From Bacillus fungorum (GTDB lineage: Bacteria > Bacillota > Bacilli > Bacillales > Bacillaceae_G): a stretch of 64,000 bases of DNA. Location of the stretch: NCBI RefSeq assembly GCF_002746455.1, contig NZ_NWUW01000009.1, positions 104,656 to 168,655 of the forward strand, written 5' to 3'. The position numbers were made by a program, and so were the translations under genes. The notes beneath the pieces were generated by a model that was not told the origin of the DNA, made no database searches, and saw only the letters and a list, made by a program, of their open reading frames with translations. Shown in pieces: positions 35,015-45,345 of the stretch; position 1 is the stretch's first letter, and each line of letters begins with the position of its first letter.

Positions 35015-35869
35015 TTATTTTACGATTTTTTCAAGCTCATCAAGTGAAAGATCTACTGAAATGGAACCATCATTTGTTTCTTTCTTAATTGCATCTGTTA
35101 CTTCTTTTGAATGATATAGTTCAATTACTTTTTTCAGTGTTGGATCATCTTTATCTTTCGTACGAGCTGCGAAAATATTAATATACGGCTTCGCATTTTC
35201 ATTCTTTGGATCTTCTAAGAAAATTGGATCCTTCGCTGGGTCTAATCCAGCTTGACCAGCAACACCGTTATTAATAACTGAAGCTGCTACGTCTTTTAAA
35301 ACACGAGGTGTTTGCTGTGCGATAACCGGTGTAATTTTTAACTTCTTCGGATTTTCAGCGATACCGCTTGGATCTCCAAATAGGCCAAAGTCTTTTTTTA
35401 GCTTTAATAAGCCTGCTGCATCAAGAAGTTTTAATGCACGTGCTTGGTTCGTTGGATCGTTTGGAATTGCAATTTCTGAACCATCTGGAATTTCATTTGC
35501 TTTCTTATGTTTTTCAGAGTATAAACCCATTGGTGCAATTTGCGTTGTACCAACAGCTGTAATATCTAGCTTATGCTCCTTTTTAAATTGTTCTAAGAAT
35601 GCAATGTGCTGGAATGAGTTTAATTCAATATCTCCATCAGCTAACGCTTTATTTGGCGTTGTATAATCAGAGAACTCAACCAGTTTAATTTTAATTCCTT
35701 CTTTTTCAGCTTTTTTCTTTAAAATTTCCCAAGCGTCTCCATCCGTTCCAGTTACACCGACGCGAACTACTTTTTCTTTCGCTCCTGCCCCCGTGTCTCC
35801 ACTTGAACAGCCGCTTAATGCTGAAACACCTACAATCGCTGATAATGCAAATGCTAAAATTTTCTTCAT
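35015..35869 (-). CDS. metQ: Methionine ABC transporter substrate-binding lipoprotein
   Basis: A 284-aa NlpA/MetQ-type lipoprotein. The signal peptide ends at the lipobox LSGC (Cys21). The mature part has the family pattern VRVGVTGTDGDAWEILKKKA, FSDYTTPNKALADGDIELNSFQH and AIPNDPTNQARALKLL, which form the methionine pocket. It delivers methionine (D- or L-) to MetI/MetN. Last gene of metNIQ, 21 bp after metI, under a SAM riboswitch. Confidence 0.94.
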   Translation of the reverse strand: MKKILAFALSAIVGVSALSGCSSGDTGAGAKEKVVRVGVTGTDGDAWEILKKKAEKEGIKIKLVEFSDYTTPNKALADGDIELNSFQHIAFLEQFKKEHKLDITAVGTTQIAPMGLYSEKHKKANEIPDGSEIAIPNDPTNQARALKLLDAAGLLKLKKDFGLFGDPSGIAENPKKLKITPVIAQQTPRVLKDVAASVINNGVAGQAGLDPAKDPIFLEDPKNENAKPYINIFAARTKDKDDPTLKKVIELYHSKEVTDAIKKETNDGSISVDLSLDELEKIVK

Positions 35870-35890
35870 TTTCTTTTCCCCTCTTCCTTT

Positions 35891-36556
35891 TTATGATCTG
35901 CGTAAAAAGACTTTCGCAAAATAGTTTCCTAAATTTTGGGCTATCTGTACGAGAATAATAAGTAAAACGACCGTTACGAACATAACTGATGTATCAAAGC
36001 GTTGATAACCATATGTCATTGCTAAGTCACCAAGACCGCCACCACCGACAAGCCCAGCAACTGCAGAAAATTCAATTAAACCAACCGTCATAAATGTAAC
36101 ACCTAAAATTAATGGTGCTAACGCTTCTGGCACGAGAATTTCAAAAACAATTCTAAGTGGTGAAGCGCCCATTGCTTGAGCCGCTTCAATTACTCCTTTC
36201 GGAACAGACACAAGGTTTGTTTCAACCATTCTCGCAATACCAATTGATGCCACCAACGTCATTGGGAAAATTGCTGCTGCTGTTCCAATCGTCGTTCCAA
36301 TTACGCTTCTTGTTAACGGGCTTAAAGCTACTAAAAAGATAATGAATGGAACAGGACGAATTGTATTAATAATGATATTAAGAATAGAAAAAACCCATTT
36401 ATTTTCTAAAAAGTTTCCTTTTCGTGTTACATACAATAGTAAACCTAGAGGTATACCAAGAATTGTAGCGAATATAAGGGTTACGATTACCATTAAGAGG
36501 GTATCCCCCGTCGCATCTAGTATGCGCGGCCAAAATATACTCCAATCAACTCGCAT
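35891..36556 (-). CDS. metI: Methionine ABC transporter permease
   Basis: A 221-aa permease with five membrane helices and the EAA loop EAAQAMGASPLRIVFEILVPEAL that docks onto the ATPase. It starts 11 bp inside the 3' end of metN. Sequence, length and position between metN and metQ make the assignment firm. Confidence 0.95.
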   Translation of the reverse strand: MRVDWSIFWPRILDATGDTLLMVIVTLIFATILGIPLGLLLYVTRKGNFLENKWVFSILNIIINTIRPVPFIIFLVALSPLTRSVIGTTIGTAAAIFPMTLVASIGIARMVETNLVSVPKGVIEAAQAMGASPLRIVFEILVPEALAPLILGVTFMTVGLIEFSAVAGLVGGGGLGDLAMTYGYQRFDTSVMFVTVVLLIILVQIAQNLGNYFAKVFLRRS

Positions 36557-37565
36557 GAGCTGCTACCTCCTTCAGCTGCACTTGCAGTCTTAGATGTTGT
36601 AATGCTTTTTGGATTTCCTTCTGTTCACCTTGCAATTCTACAAGAAGATTTCCAAATAGCACATTTTGAAGTTCAATAATATTTCCATAAAGAACGTTTA
36701 CATCGACGTTATAGTTTTTCGCGATATATGACAGTACTGGTTGACCTGTTTCCTCACCAGTAAATGTTAAGCGATAAATCTGTCCTCCGTTTTGAATTTT
36801 CGCTAAAACACTTTCCGGTAAATGATCATTAATAACAGAACGTACAAAGTTTTGAGTCGTCTTTGTTTTCGGTTGTGTGAAAACATCAAACAGTTTTCCT
36901 TCTTCAATAACTTTTCCTTTCTCCATTACAGCTACACGGTGACAAATTTCTTTCACAACATGCATTTCATGTGTAATAAGAAGAATTGTTACATTGTATT
37001 CTCGATTTACTTTCTTTAATAAGTTTAGAATTTCTGTCGTTGTTTCTGGATCTAAAGCTGATGTTGCCTCATCACATATAAGAATATCTGGCGATGTTGC
37101 AAGCGCTCTAGCAATACCAACACGCTGCTTTTGTCCACCTGATAGCTGCTCTGGATAATAGTTTGCTTTATCTTCTAACCCTACAAACTTGAGCAGTTCA
37201 TTTACTCTTTCTTTTATCTCATTCTTTGGCACTTTCGCTAACTTTAATGGATACGCAATATTCCCAAACACTGTTCTTGAATTAAATAAATTAAAACTTT
37301 GAAAAATCATCCCGATTCTTTGTCTTAATTTCCGTAATTCTTTCGTTGATAATGAGGTAATATCTTTATCATCTATTGAAATCGTCCCTGCCGTTGGTCT
37401 CTCTAACATGTTTACCAGGCGTAATAACGTACTCTTTCCAGCTCCACTAAAACCGATAATGCCAAAAATTTCGCCTTTCTCAACAGATAACGTTACATCC
37501 TCCACCGCATGAACAGATTGCCCACCCGATTCATATACTTTACTTACATTGTTAAAAGAAATCAT
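36546..37565 (-). CDS. metN: Methionine ABC transporter ATP-binding protein
   Basis: A 339-aa ABC ATPase: Walker A GFSGAGKST (near 38), Q-loop, signature LSGGQKQRVGIARAL (near 140), Walker B ILICDEATSALDPE and H-loop LITHEMH. Residues about 265-335 are the NIL domain that binds methionine and inhibits transport when the cell is replete. First gene of metNIQ; transcription starts about 260 bp upstream behind a SAM riboswitch. Confidence 0.95.
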   Translation of the reverse strand: MISFNNVSKVYESGGQSVHAVEDVTLSVEKGEIFGIIGFSGAGKSTLLRLVNMLERPTAGTISIDDKDITSLSTKELRKLRQRIGMIFQSFNLFNSRTVFGNIAYPLKLAKVPKNEIKERVNELLKFVGLEDKANYYPEQLSGGQKQRVGIARALATSPDILICDEATSALDPETTTEILNLLKKVNREYNVTILLITHEMHVVKEICHRVAVMEKGKVIEEGKLFDVFTQPKTKTTQNFVRSVINDHLPESVLAKIQNGGQIYRLTFTGEETGQPVLSYIAKNYNVDVNVLYGNIIELQNVLFGNLLVELQGEQKEIQKALQHLRLQVQLKEVAAHAS

Positions 37566-37621
37566 TTTTCCCCTCCTATATGCTGTAAAAACTTGAAGTA
37601 GAGCTTTCTAGGTAAAATAAA

Positions 37622-37796
37622 AAGTGCTCTCCTTCTTATCAACCATAAAGATAAGAAGGAGAGCACTTATATGTACTCGTTCACATCTTCTCATCTTCCA
37701 AGCCATTCATAGGCTTGCTGGAGTTAGCACGGTATTAAAAAACCCGTTGCTGAGGTATCGTAGGGCCAGTCCCTCCACCTCTCTGGATAAGAATGT
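37622..37796 (-). ncRNA. SAM (S-box) riboswitch with terminator, controls metNIQ
   Basis: Read on the minus strand: CTTATCCAGAGAGGTGGAGG, then GGGACTGGCCCTACGATA, CTCAGCAACGGG, a variable stem AATACCGTGCTAACTCC and GCTTGGAAGATGAGAAG, i.e. the complete S-box core with P1 pairing. Next comes a 19-bp terminator stem (37622-37668, AAGTGCTCTCC arms) with a T run. SAM should terminate transcription before metN. Confidence 0.95.
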
Positions 37797-37826
37797 ATCG
37801 ATTTAATTGTCGTTTAATTAATTCCT

Positions 37827-37855
37827 ATTATAGAACTCAGAATAATGAGAGTCAA
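37827..37855 (-). promoter_or_regulatory. Sigma-A promoter of metNIQ
   Basis: TTGACT (37850-37855) and TATAAT (37827-37832) with a 17-bp spacer, about 30 bp upstream of the S-box. Confidence 0.85.
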
Positions 37856-38035
37856 CATATTTTTCGAAAAAGTTTTAATTGTTTCTTTATTAAAACTTCC
37901 AAATGAAAATTCATGAGAAAATAGCAATTTTAAAAGTTATGTAAAATTCCCCTCTCGCATATTTTTAAAAAGGATAATCTTCTCTACTAATTGAATAACA
38001 TTATTTGAATATGAAACTTGGAGGAAGATAAATAT

Positions 38036-38599
38036 ATGAAAACAGCCCTTTTACTCATTGATATTCAAAATGATTATTTTCCAAATGGAAAGATGGAATT
38101 GCGTAATCCAGTAGAAGCAAGCGAATATGCTAGTCAGCTACTACAACTCTTTAGAACGAAAAACGAACCTATTTTTCATATCCAACATGTAGCAATAAAA
38201 GATGACGCTACTTTCTTCCTACCAAATACAGAAGGCGTACATATTCATGAAAGCGTACGCCCACTTAGAGAAGAAACCGTTATACTCAAACATTATCCAA
38301 ATAGTTTTCGCGAAACTAATCTTCTAGAACAATTACAACGTTTAGCTATTAAGCACGTCGTCATATGCGGGATGATGACTCATATGTGTATTGATGCTAC
38401 CGTAAGGGCTGCTTTTGATTTTGGCTTGCATTGTACTGTTATACATGATGCTTGTACTACAAAAGATCTTTCTTTTAAGAATGCCACTATACCAGCCGTT
38501 TATATTCATAACACAATTTTGGCTAGTTTAAATGGCGTATATGCAAATGTAATGAGTACAGAGGAGTTTTTAGCTACAAAAAAACACTCCCTTCAGTGA
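38036..38599 (+). CDS. Cysteine hydrolase (isochorismatase family)
   Basis: 187 aa from the ATG at 38036, which follows TTGGAGGAAG; an upstream in-frame TTG lies inside that site and is discarded. The Asp-Lys-Cys triad of the family is present: D9 (LLIDIQNDY), K85 (TVILKHYPNS) and C118 (GMMTHMCIDATVR). It resembles nicotinamidase/isochorismatase-like amidohydrolases; the substrate is unknown. Single-gene unit, with the stop codon inside its terminator. Confidence 0.9.
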   Translation: MKTALLLIDIQNDYFPNGKMELRNPVEASEYASQLLQLFRTKNEPIFHIQHVAIKDDATFFLPNTEGVHIHESVRPLREETVILKHYPNSFRETNLLEQLQRLAIKHVVICGMMTHMCIDATVRAAFDFGLHCTVIHDACTTKDLSFKNATIPAVYIHNTILASLNGVYANVMSTEEFLATKKHSLQ

Positions 38600-38624
38600 G
38601 CAAAACCGAAAAGAGTGTTTCTTG
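38578..38624 (+). terminator. Terminator overlapping the 3' end of the cysteine hydrolase gene
   Basis: AAAACACTC/GAGTGTTT stem around the TGA stop, with A-rich and T-rich flanks. Confidence 0.65.
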
Positions 38625-39083
38625 TCAAACCATAGATTTTCTTTCAAATTGTATTATACAGGAAATCCTTAAAATGAATACTAAAAAATGTGACTAATAA
38701 GTCAACTTTTCTCGTTGTTTTGTTTCTATTTACATGTTTATCCCGTTATTAATAGGTTTTAGCAAGTTCTAACTAACAAATGGTAATATGCGGTAATCCT
38801 TCCAATTCAAATTAACTAGTTTCCTCTAGTGTAAGTTAAAGTGTAAATGGCCATTGAAAAATCAAGCCTGTATCTTCAATAGCCATTTCCTTTTCGATAT
38901 AGCCTCTATTATTTGTTGTATCTTTAAAATAACGTTTAATCAACAACAGGTTTATGTGTAGCACAATAGAACATAAACTACTGATGTATATATATTTGAA
39001 CGCTGAATAACTTACCTATTTTCTTGTGTTTAGTTGCACCATATACAAAAAATTTCGAGAAACACGATTAAAAACGTAACATA
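38600..39083. other. Gene-poor stretch with one hairpin
   Basis: About 480 bp without a supportable gene. It contains a hairpin 38845-38888 (14-bp arms AAATGGCCATTGAA and its complement with one G-U pair), the likely end of the leftward small gene transcript, and a copy of AAAAATGTGACTAAT (38684-38698) also found before terD at 8497-8511. Otherwise it is AT-rich and featureless. Confidence 0.5.
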
Positions 39084-39233
39084 TTATTTATCTGTTTGTT
39101 TTTGCTTCTTTTTCAAATACTCCGCACGCAATTTTTCAATTTGCTGCTTTTTATCAAATTTGACAGGCGTCTGTTTTTCATGAAACTTTGCGACAGCTAC
39201 CTGGCCTTTGTAATCCAATTGATATTTTCCCAC
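39084..39233 (-). CDS. Small basic hypothetical protein, 49 aa
   Basis: GTG start at 39233 with AGGTG 7 bases upstream; stop TAA at 39084. The protein opens MGKYQLDYKGQVAVAKFHEK and ends in a Lys-rich helix (IEKLRAEYLKKKQKQTDK). About a third of residues are charged; no membrane segment. I do not recognise a family. A promoter candidate lies upstream (TTTACT 39304-39309, 16 bp, TATTAT 39282-39287). Codon use is coding-like, so I regard it as real. Confidence 0.6.
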   Translation of the reverse strand: MGKYQLDYKGQVAVAKFHEKQTPVKFDKKQQIEKLRAEYLKKKQKQTDK

Positions 39234-39544
39234 TTTGTTCACCTACTTTTCTTGTCTTTAAAGAGAATTTATTCAACAAATATAATATACCTTATTTTAC
39301 TGAAGTAAACCTTATTACTTTATTGTTTATTAATTTTAGCTTAGTGGAAAATGAAAAAACGTATATAAAGTGCAACTTTAATCAGCCTTCACCAATCAGG
39401 CTTTTACGGGCTGCCCGGCAAATAGCGGGATAAAATAGACAATATATAATTAATTTGCAGACCAATTTATGCTTCAATCCACATATAGAAAGTTTTTCAA
39501 AAAAAGAGATCTTCGCAGACTGCGAAGATCTCTTCTACTATTTC
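39234..39544. other. Intergenic region between the 49-aa gene and rocA
   Basis: About 310 bp. It holds the promoter of the 49-aa gene (39282-39309), a GC-rich island near 39385-39432 (CAGGCTTTTACGGGCTGCCC) unlike its AT-rich surroundings, which may be the remnant of a dispersed repeat, and the rocA terminator. Confidence 0.45.
39499..39534 (-). terminator. Intrinsic terminator of rocA
   Basis: AGAGATCTTCGCAG/CTGCGAAGATCTCT stem of 14 bp with a 6-base T run on the minus strand. Confidence 0.9.
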
Positions 39545-41092
39545 TTATAAAGTTTCAGAAGTAGTTTTTGCTTGCATGTGAAGTGCTAAGTAGTCAGGGC
39601 CACCAGCTTTAGAGTCTGTACCAGACATGTTAAAGCCACCGAATGGTTGGTATCCTACAATTGCACCAGTACATCCACGGTTGAAGTATAAGTTACCTAC
39701 GTGGAAGTCTTCACGTGCTTTTTCAATATGGTCACGGTTGTTAGAGATAACTGCTCCTGTTAAACCGTATTCTGTATTGTTTGCAATTGCAAGTGCATGG
39801 TCAAAGTCTTTTGCTTTACAGAATGCTACTACTGGTCCGAAGATTTCTTCTTTCATTAAGCGAGCATCTTCTGCAACGTCAGCAACGATTGTTGGTTGGA
39901 TGAACCAGCCTTTAGAATCGTCTCCTTCACCACCTGCTAAGATTCTACCTTCTTCTTTACCAATTGCAACATAGCTCATTACTTTATCGAATGCAGCTTG
40001 GTCATTAACAGGGCCCATGTTTGTACCTAATACAGCTGGGTTAGCAACTGTTAATTCTTTCGTTAATTCAACAGCACGATTTAATACGTGATCGTATACA
40101 TCTTCGTGGATTACTGCACGAGAACATGCAGAACATTTTTGTCCTGAGAATCCGAATGCTGATGCAACGATAGATTTAGCTGCTAATTCAAGATCCGCTT
40201 CTTTATCAACAACGATTGTATCTTTACCACCCATTTCAGCGATAACGCGTTTTAACCAAATTTGGCCTGGGTTTACTTTCGCTGCGCGCTCATAAATACG
40301 GATACCTACATCACGAGATCCAGTGAAGCTCACGAAACGTGTACGAGGGTGATCTACTAAGTAGTCACCAACTTCAGAACCATTACCTGGTACGAAGTTT
40401 ACTACGCCAGCTGGTAAGCCAGCTTCTTCTAATACTTCCATGAATTTCGCAGCTACTACAGGAGTTGTACTAGCTGGTTTTAGTAATACTGTGTTACCAG
40501 AAACTAAAGCAGCTGTTGTCATACCTGCCATAATTGCGAATGGGAAGTTCCAAGGAGAAATGATAACACCTACTCCTAATGGAATGTAAGAGAAACGATT
40601 ATATTCAATTGGACGGCTTTCTACTGGAATTCCGTCTTTTAATTTCAACATTTGACGACCATAATATTCCATAAAATCGATTGCTTCTGCTGTATCAGCA
40701 TCTGCCTCATTCCATGGTTTACCTGCTTCTTTTACAAGAATAGCAGAAAATTCATGTTTTCTACGACGAACGATTGCTGCAGCACGGAATAAAATGTCTG
40801 CACGCATTTCTGGTTTTGACTTTCTCCAAGTTTGGAATGTTTCATCCGCTACTTGCATTGCTTTTTCAGCTAACTCACGGCTTGCTTTTGAAACGCGACC
40901 AACAAGTTCCTCTTTATTTGCAGGGTTTACAGAAACAATTTTGTCTTCTGTAGTGATTTTTTCTCCCCCAATAATTAATGGATAGTCTTGTCCAAGATAA
41001 GATTCTACTTTCTTTAAACCTTCTTCAAACGCTAATTTGTTAGCCTCTACTGAAAAATCTGTAAATGGCTCATGTTTGTATGCTACTACCAT
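39545..41092 (-). CDS. rocA: L-glutamate gamma-semialdehyde (1-pyrroline-5-carboxylate) dehydrogenase
   Basis: A 515-aa aldehyde dehydrogenase that oxidises glutamate semialdehyde from proline and arginine breakdown to glutamate. Visible are [28 protein letters not shown], the base in [13 protein letters not shown] and the catalytic Cys in [15 protein letters not shown], all of the RocA/PutC type. GGGGAGG precedes the ATG. Transcribed alone from a good sigma-A promoter with a cre-like site after it; no proline dehydrogenase is adjacent. Confidence 0.95.
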   Translation of the reverse strand: MVVAYKHEPFTDFSVEANKLAFEEGLKKVESYLGQDYPLIIGGEKITTEDKIVSVNPANKEELVGRVSKASRELAEKAMQVADETFQTWRKSKPEMRADILFRAAAIVRRRKHEFSAILVKEAGKPWNEADADTAEAIDFMEYYGRQMLKLKDGIPVESRPIEYNRFSYIPLGVGVIISPWNFPFAIMAGMTTAALVSGNTVLLKPASTTPVVAAKFMEVLEEAGLPAGVVNFVPGNGSEVGDYLVDHPRTRFVSFTGSRDVGIRIYERAAKVNPGQIWLKRVIAEMGGKDTIVVDKEADLELAAKSIVASAFGFSGQKCSACSRAVIHEDVYDHVLNRAVELTKELTVANPAVLGTNMGPVNDQAAFDKVMSYVAIGKEEGRILAGGEGDDSKGWFIQPTIVADVAEDARLMKEEIFGPVVAFCKAKDFDHALAIANNTEYGLTGAVISNNRDHIEKAREDFHVGNLYFNRGCTGAIVGYQPFGGFNMSGTDSKAGGPDYLALHMQAKTTSETL

Positions 41093-41111
41093 TCTTTTTA
41101 GCCTCCCCTTA

Positions 41112-41166
41112 GAAAAACGTTTACATTTTACAACATTATTCTACACGATAATTTAGATTTATTCAA
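41112..41166 (-). promoter_or_regulatory. rocA promoter with cre-like site
   Basis: TTGAAT (41161-41166) and TAGAAT (41138-41143), 17-bp spacer. About 12 bp downstream of the -10 lies TGTAAACGTTTTTC (41112-41125), a partial match to the CcpA cre consensus in a roadblock position. Confidence 0.55.
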
Positions 41167-41220
41167 ATATTCCTAGACTTATATTTTAAAAATTAATTAA
41201 TTTTTAAAATATAATAAAAA

Positions 41221-41248
41221 ATAGAGTTATACATACGTATAACTCTAC
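41221..41248 (-). terminator. Terminator at the 3' end of the TSUP gene
   Basis: Perfect AGAGTTATAC atac GTATAACTCT hairpin (41223-41246) touching the TAG stop; A/T-rich run follows on the minus strand. Confidence 0.75.
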
Positions 41249-42015
41249 AAAATATGAGTATATTCCAAAATGTTTTTGCCGATTAATAAAATAGTTACTA
41301 ATAAAAACAAAGTCCTTACATATCCAACACCTTTTTGAACTGCAAACTTCGATCCAAAATAAGCACCCAAAATCATCGATAATCCCATAATAATACCGTA
41401 TTCAAAATGAATTACGTCTAAAAATAGAAAAGTAATTAACGATACGATATTACTAACAAAGTTCAAAAGTTTTCCAGATGCTGCCGCTTGAATAAAATCC
41501 AAGCCAATTAATAAAAATGCAAAAATTAAAAAGGATCCTGTCCCTGGTCCAAAAAATCCATCGTAAAACCCTATCATTAAAATAACAAAGAAAAATATTA
41601 ATGTTTTTCTTTTCGTCATCTTCTTATAGGTAGATACACTTCCCCAATCCTTTTTCGCAATAATATAAATGGCAATAAACACCAACATCACAAGCACTAA
41701 CGGACGTAAAATATCCGGTGGAATAAACTTTACTACTAAAGCACCTGCGACTGCTCCTATAACAGTTAACGGGATTAACTTTCCTACAATTTTAAAATCG
41801 ACCTTTCCCGATCGAATAAAGTAAATCGCACTCGTAAACGTCCCCATCGTTGCAGCTAATTTATTCGTTGCAATTGCCGAAGCTGGTGGTAAACCAACAA
41901 ACATAAGTGCCGGAAGCGAAATTAATCCTCCACCGCCAACAACTGAATCAATAAAAGCTGCTAAAAAGCCGAATGCAATTAATAAAATAATGACTTGAAA
42001 ACTTAATTCGTCCAT
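41245..42015 (-). CDS. TSUP family permease (sulfite exporter TauE/SafE type)
   Basis: A 256-aa membrane protein with 7-8 helices and the two repeated family motifs: GFLAAFIDSVVGGGGLISLP near residue 17 and GFYDGFFGPGTGSF near residue 150. Members move small sulfur-containing or organic anions. The substrate here is unknown and no sulfur genes flank it. Single-gene unit. Confidence 0.9.
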   Translation of the reverse strand: MDELSFQVIILLIAFGFLAAFIDSVVGGGGLISLPALMFVGLPPASAIATNKLAATMGTFTSAIYFIRSGKVDFKIVGKLIPLTVIGAVAGALVVKFIPPDILRPLVLVMLVFIAIYIIAKKDWGSVSTYKKMTKRKTLIFFFVILMIGFYDGFFGPGTGSFLIFAFLLIGLDFIQAAASGKLLNFVSNIVSLITFLFLDVIHFEYGIIMGLSMILGAYFGSKFAVQKGVGYVRTLFLLVTILLIGKNILEYTHIL

Positions 42016-42074
42016 GCGCTTTACCCCTTACCCCATTATTTATAACATTTTAAATTATAACAAAATTTTTCAAG

Positions 42075-42104
42075 AAAAAAAGCCGTTCCATAAAGGAACG
42101 GCCC
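42075..42104 (-). terminator. Intrinsic terminator of the camS operon
   Basis: GCCGTTCC ataaa GGAACGGC stem with a T7 run on the minus strand. Confidence 0.9.
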
Positions 42105-42110
42105 TTCTAT

Positions 42111-43304
42111 TTAATCTAAAATTTTCACAAACGGTTCATCTTGCTTCGCTTCACGTATAATAATCGCTTCTGGACGCTCTACAGATTTAATCGTTACTTG
42201 TACTTTCATATAATTCGGGAAGTATTCCATAACAAGCCCGGCTACATATTGTGTAAAGCCAATTATTTCTGCTTTCCCATTAAACTGGACAGGAATATCA
42301 AGCTTTATTTCTCTTAATTCATCGTCTCTATACATACCAGTACCGATAACAGCTGTATAGTCACCTTGGAAATAATCGCTTAATTTTGCCTTGAAGTTTG
42401 ATACTCTCGCCAAGTCTTCACGTTTATTATCTGTTTTCGCTTGTTCAGATGGGAACAAATAATATTTCTCATTAATTTGTTTCCAGTCCTCAACCGTTTC
42501 GCTTCCTTTTTCGACATTCGCATAAGAAACAAAGTTACCTGGTACGAGTGAAGACTTCGGAGCCTGACGATAAATTGCAAATGTTATCGGAAGGTTTTTT
42601 GTTTCAGCATCTTGTTGATGCATAACTTTCAAGATTTCTTGCGCCATTTTTTTCCCTTCAGCTAACATTTTTTCATTCGAGATTGTAGCTTCACGCGGGT
42701 AACCATGTTCTTCCTCGTAATAATGAACCGAATTCATCGCTAATCCAACTACAATCCCGCTACGCTCACCTTTGTCGCCTTTGTTCACATAATAATCATG
42801 CTCTAAAATATTTGAAATATATATTGGATTTTTTTTATTTTTCACTTCTAGTGATTCGGATCCTGCACCTAATGCAGGATTTAACCCTATGTTCGGGAAT
42901 TTAACCGCATCTTTTTTTAATGTATCTTCTAGTTCCTTTTGTTCTACATCTGTACGTTTTCTTTTAACAAGCATCTGTATATACTGAGTATTTAGGGACT
43001 TTCCGCCTTTTAAAACATTATCTTTCGTACTAAATGATTCTTTCGCAATACGCATTAATCCTGTTTCAAATTCATCTATATCAAGACGATTACTTACTCC
43101 TTGTACAACTAAGCCACGTGCCTTTCCTCCATCAAATGGAATAGTCGTCTTATAATATTCATCCGAAATAGAGTAATTCGGGACGATTGCTTGCTCTTTT
43201 GCTTTCCCCGATTTCTCAACCACTTTTTCATCTTTATCGGCACCTGCACTACACCCACTTACAAGTAGACTAAGGCTTAATACCGCTAATGCTATTTTTT
43301 TCAT
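42111..43304 (-). CDS. camS: CamS family lipoprotein (sex pheromone precursor type)
   Basis: A 397-aa lipoprotein with signal MKKIALAVLSLSLLVSGC (Cys18). The rest is the two-part CamS fold, with LVVQGVSNRLDIDEFETGLM and a conserved FTQYVAGLVMEYFPNYMKVQ near the end. In enterococci and staphylococci the cleaved signal peptide of CamS-like proteins yields a peptide pheromone; the lipoprotein function in Bacillus (YerH) is unknown. Last gene of pcrB-pcrA-ligA-camS, 16 bp after ligA. Confidence 0.92.
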   Translation of the reverse strand: MKKIALAVLSLSLLVSGCSAGADKDEKVVEKSGKAKEQAIVPNYSISDEYYKTTIPFDGGKARGLVVQGVSNRLDIDEFETGLMRIAKESFSTKDNVLKGGKSLNTQYIQMLVKRKRTDVEQKELEDTLKKDAVKFPNIGLNPALGAGSESLEVKNKKNPIYISNILEHDYYVNKGDKGERSGIVVGLAMNSVHYYEEEHGYPREATISNEKMLAEGKKMAQEILKVMHQQDAETKNLPITFAIYRQAPKSSLVPGNFVSYANVEKGSETVEDWKQINEKYYLFPSEQAKTDNKREDLARVSNFKAKLSDYFQGDYTAVIGTGMYRDDELREIKLDIPVQFNGKAEIIGFTQYVAGLVMEYFPNYMKVQVTIKSVERPEAIIIREAKQDEPFVKILD

Positions 43305-43320
43305 GGTAAGTTTGCACCTC

Positions 43321-45345
<2,025 letters not shown>

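Noticed and set aside
34894..35088. 64-codon plus-strand frame antisense to metQ
   Set aside because: Mostly antisense to the metQ 3' end and the 73-bp repeat; no ribosome binding site.
39096..39433. Two plus-strand frames opposite and beside the 49-aa gene
   Set aside because: Phe/Leu-rich shadow products without ribosome binding sites; the minus-strand GTG frame is better supported.
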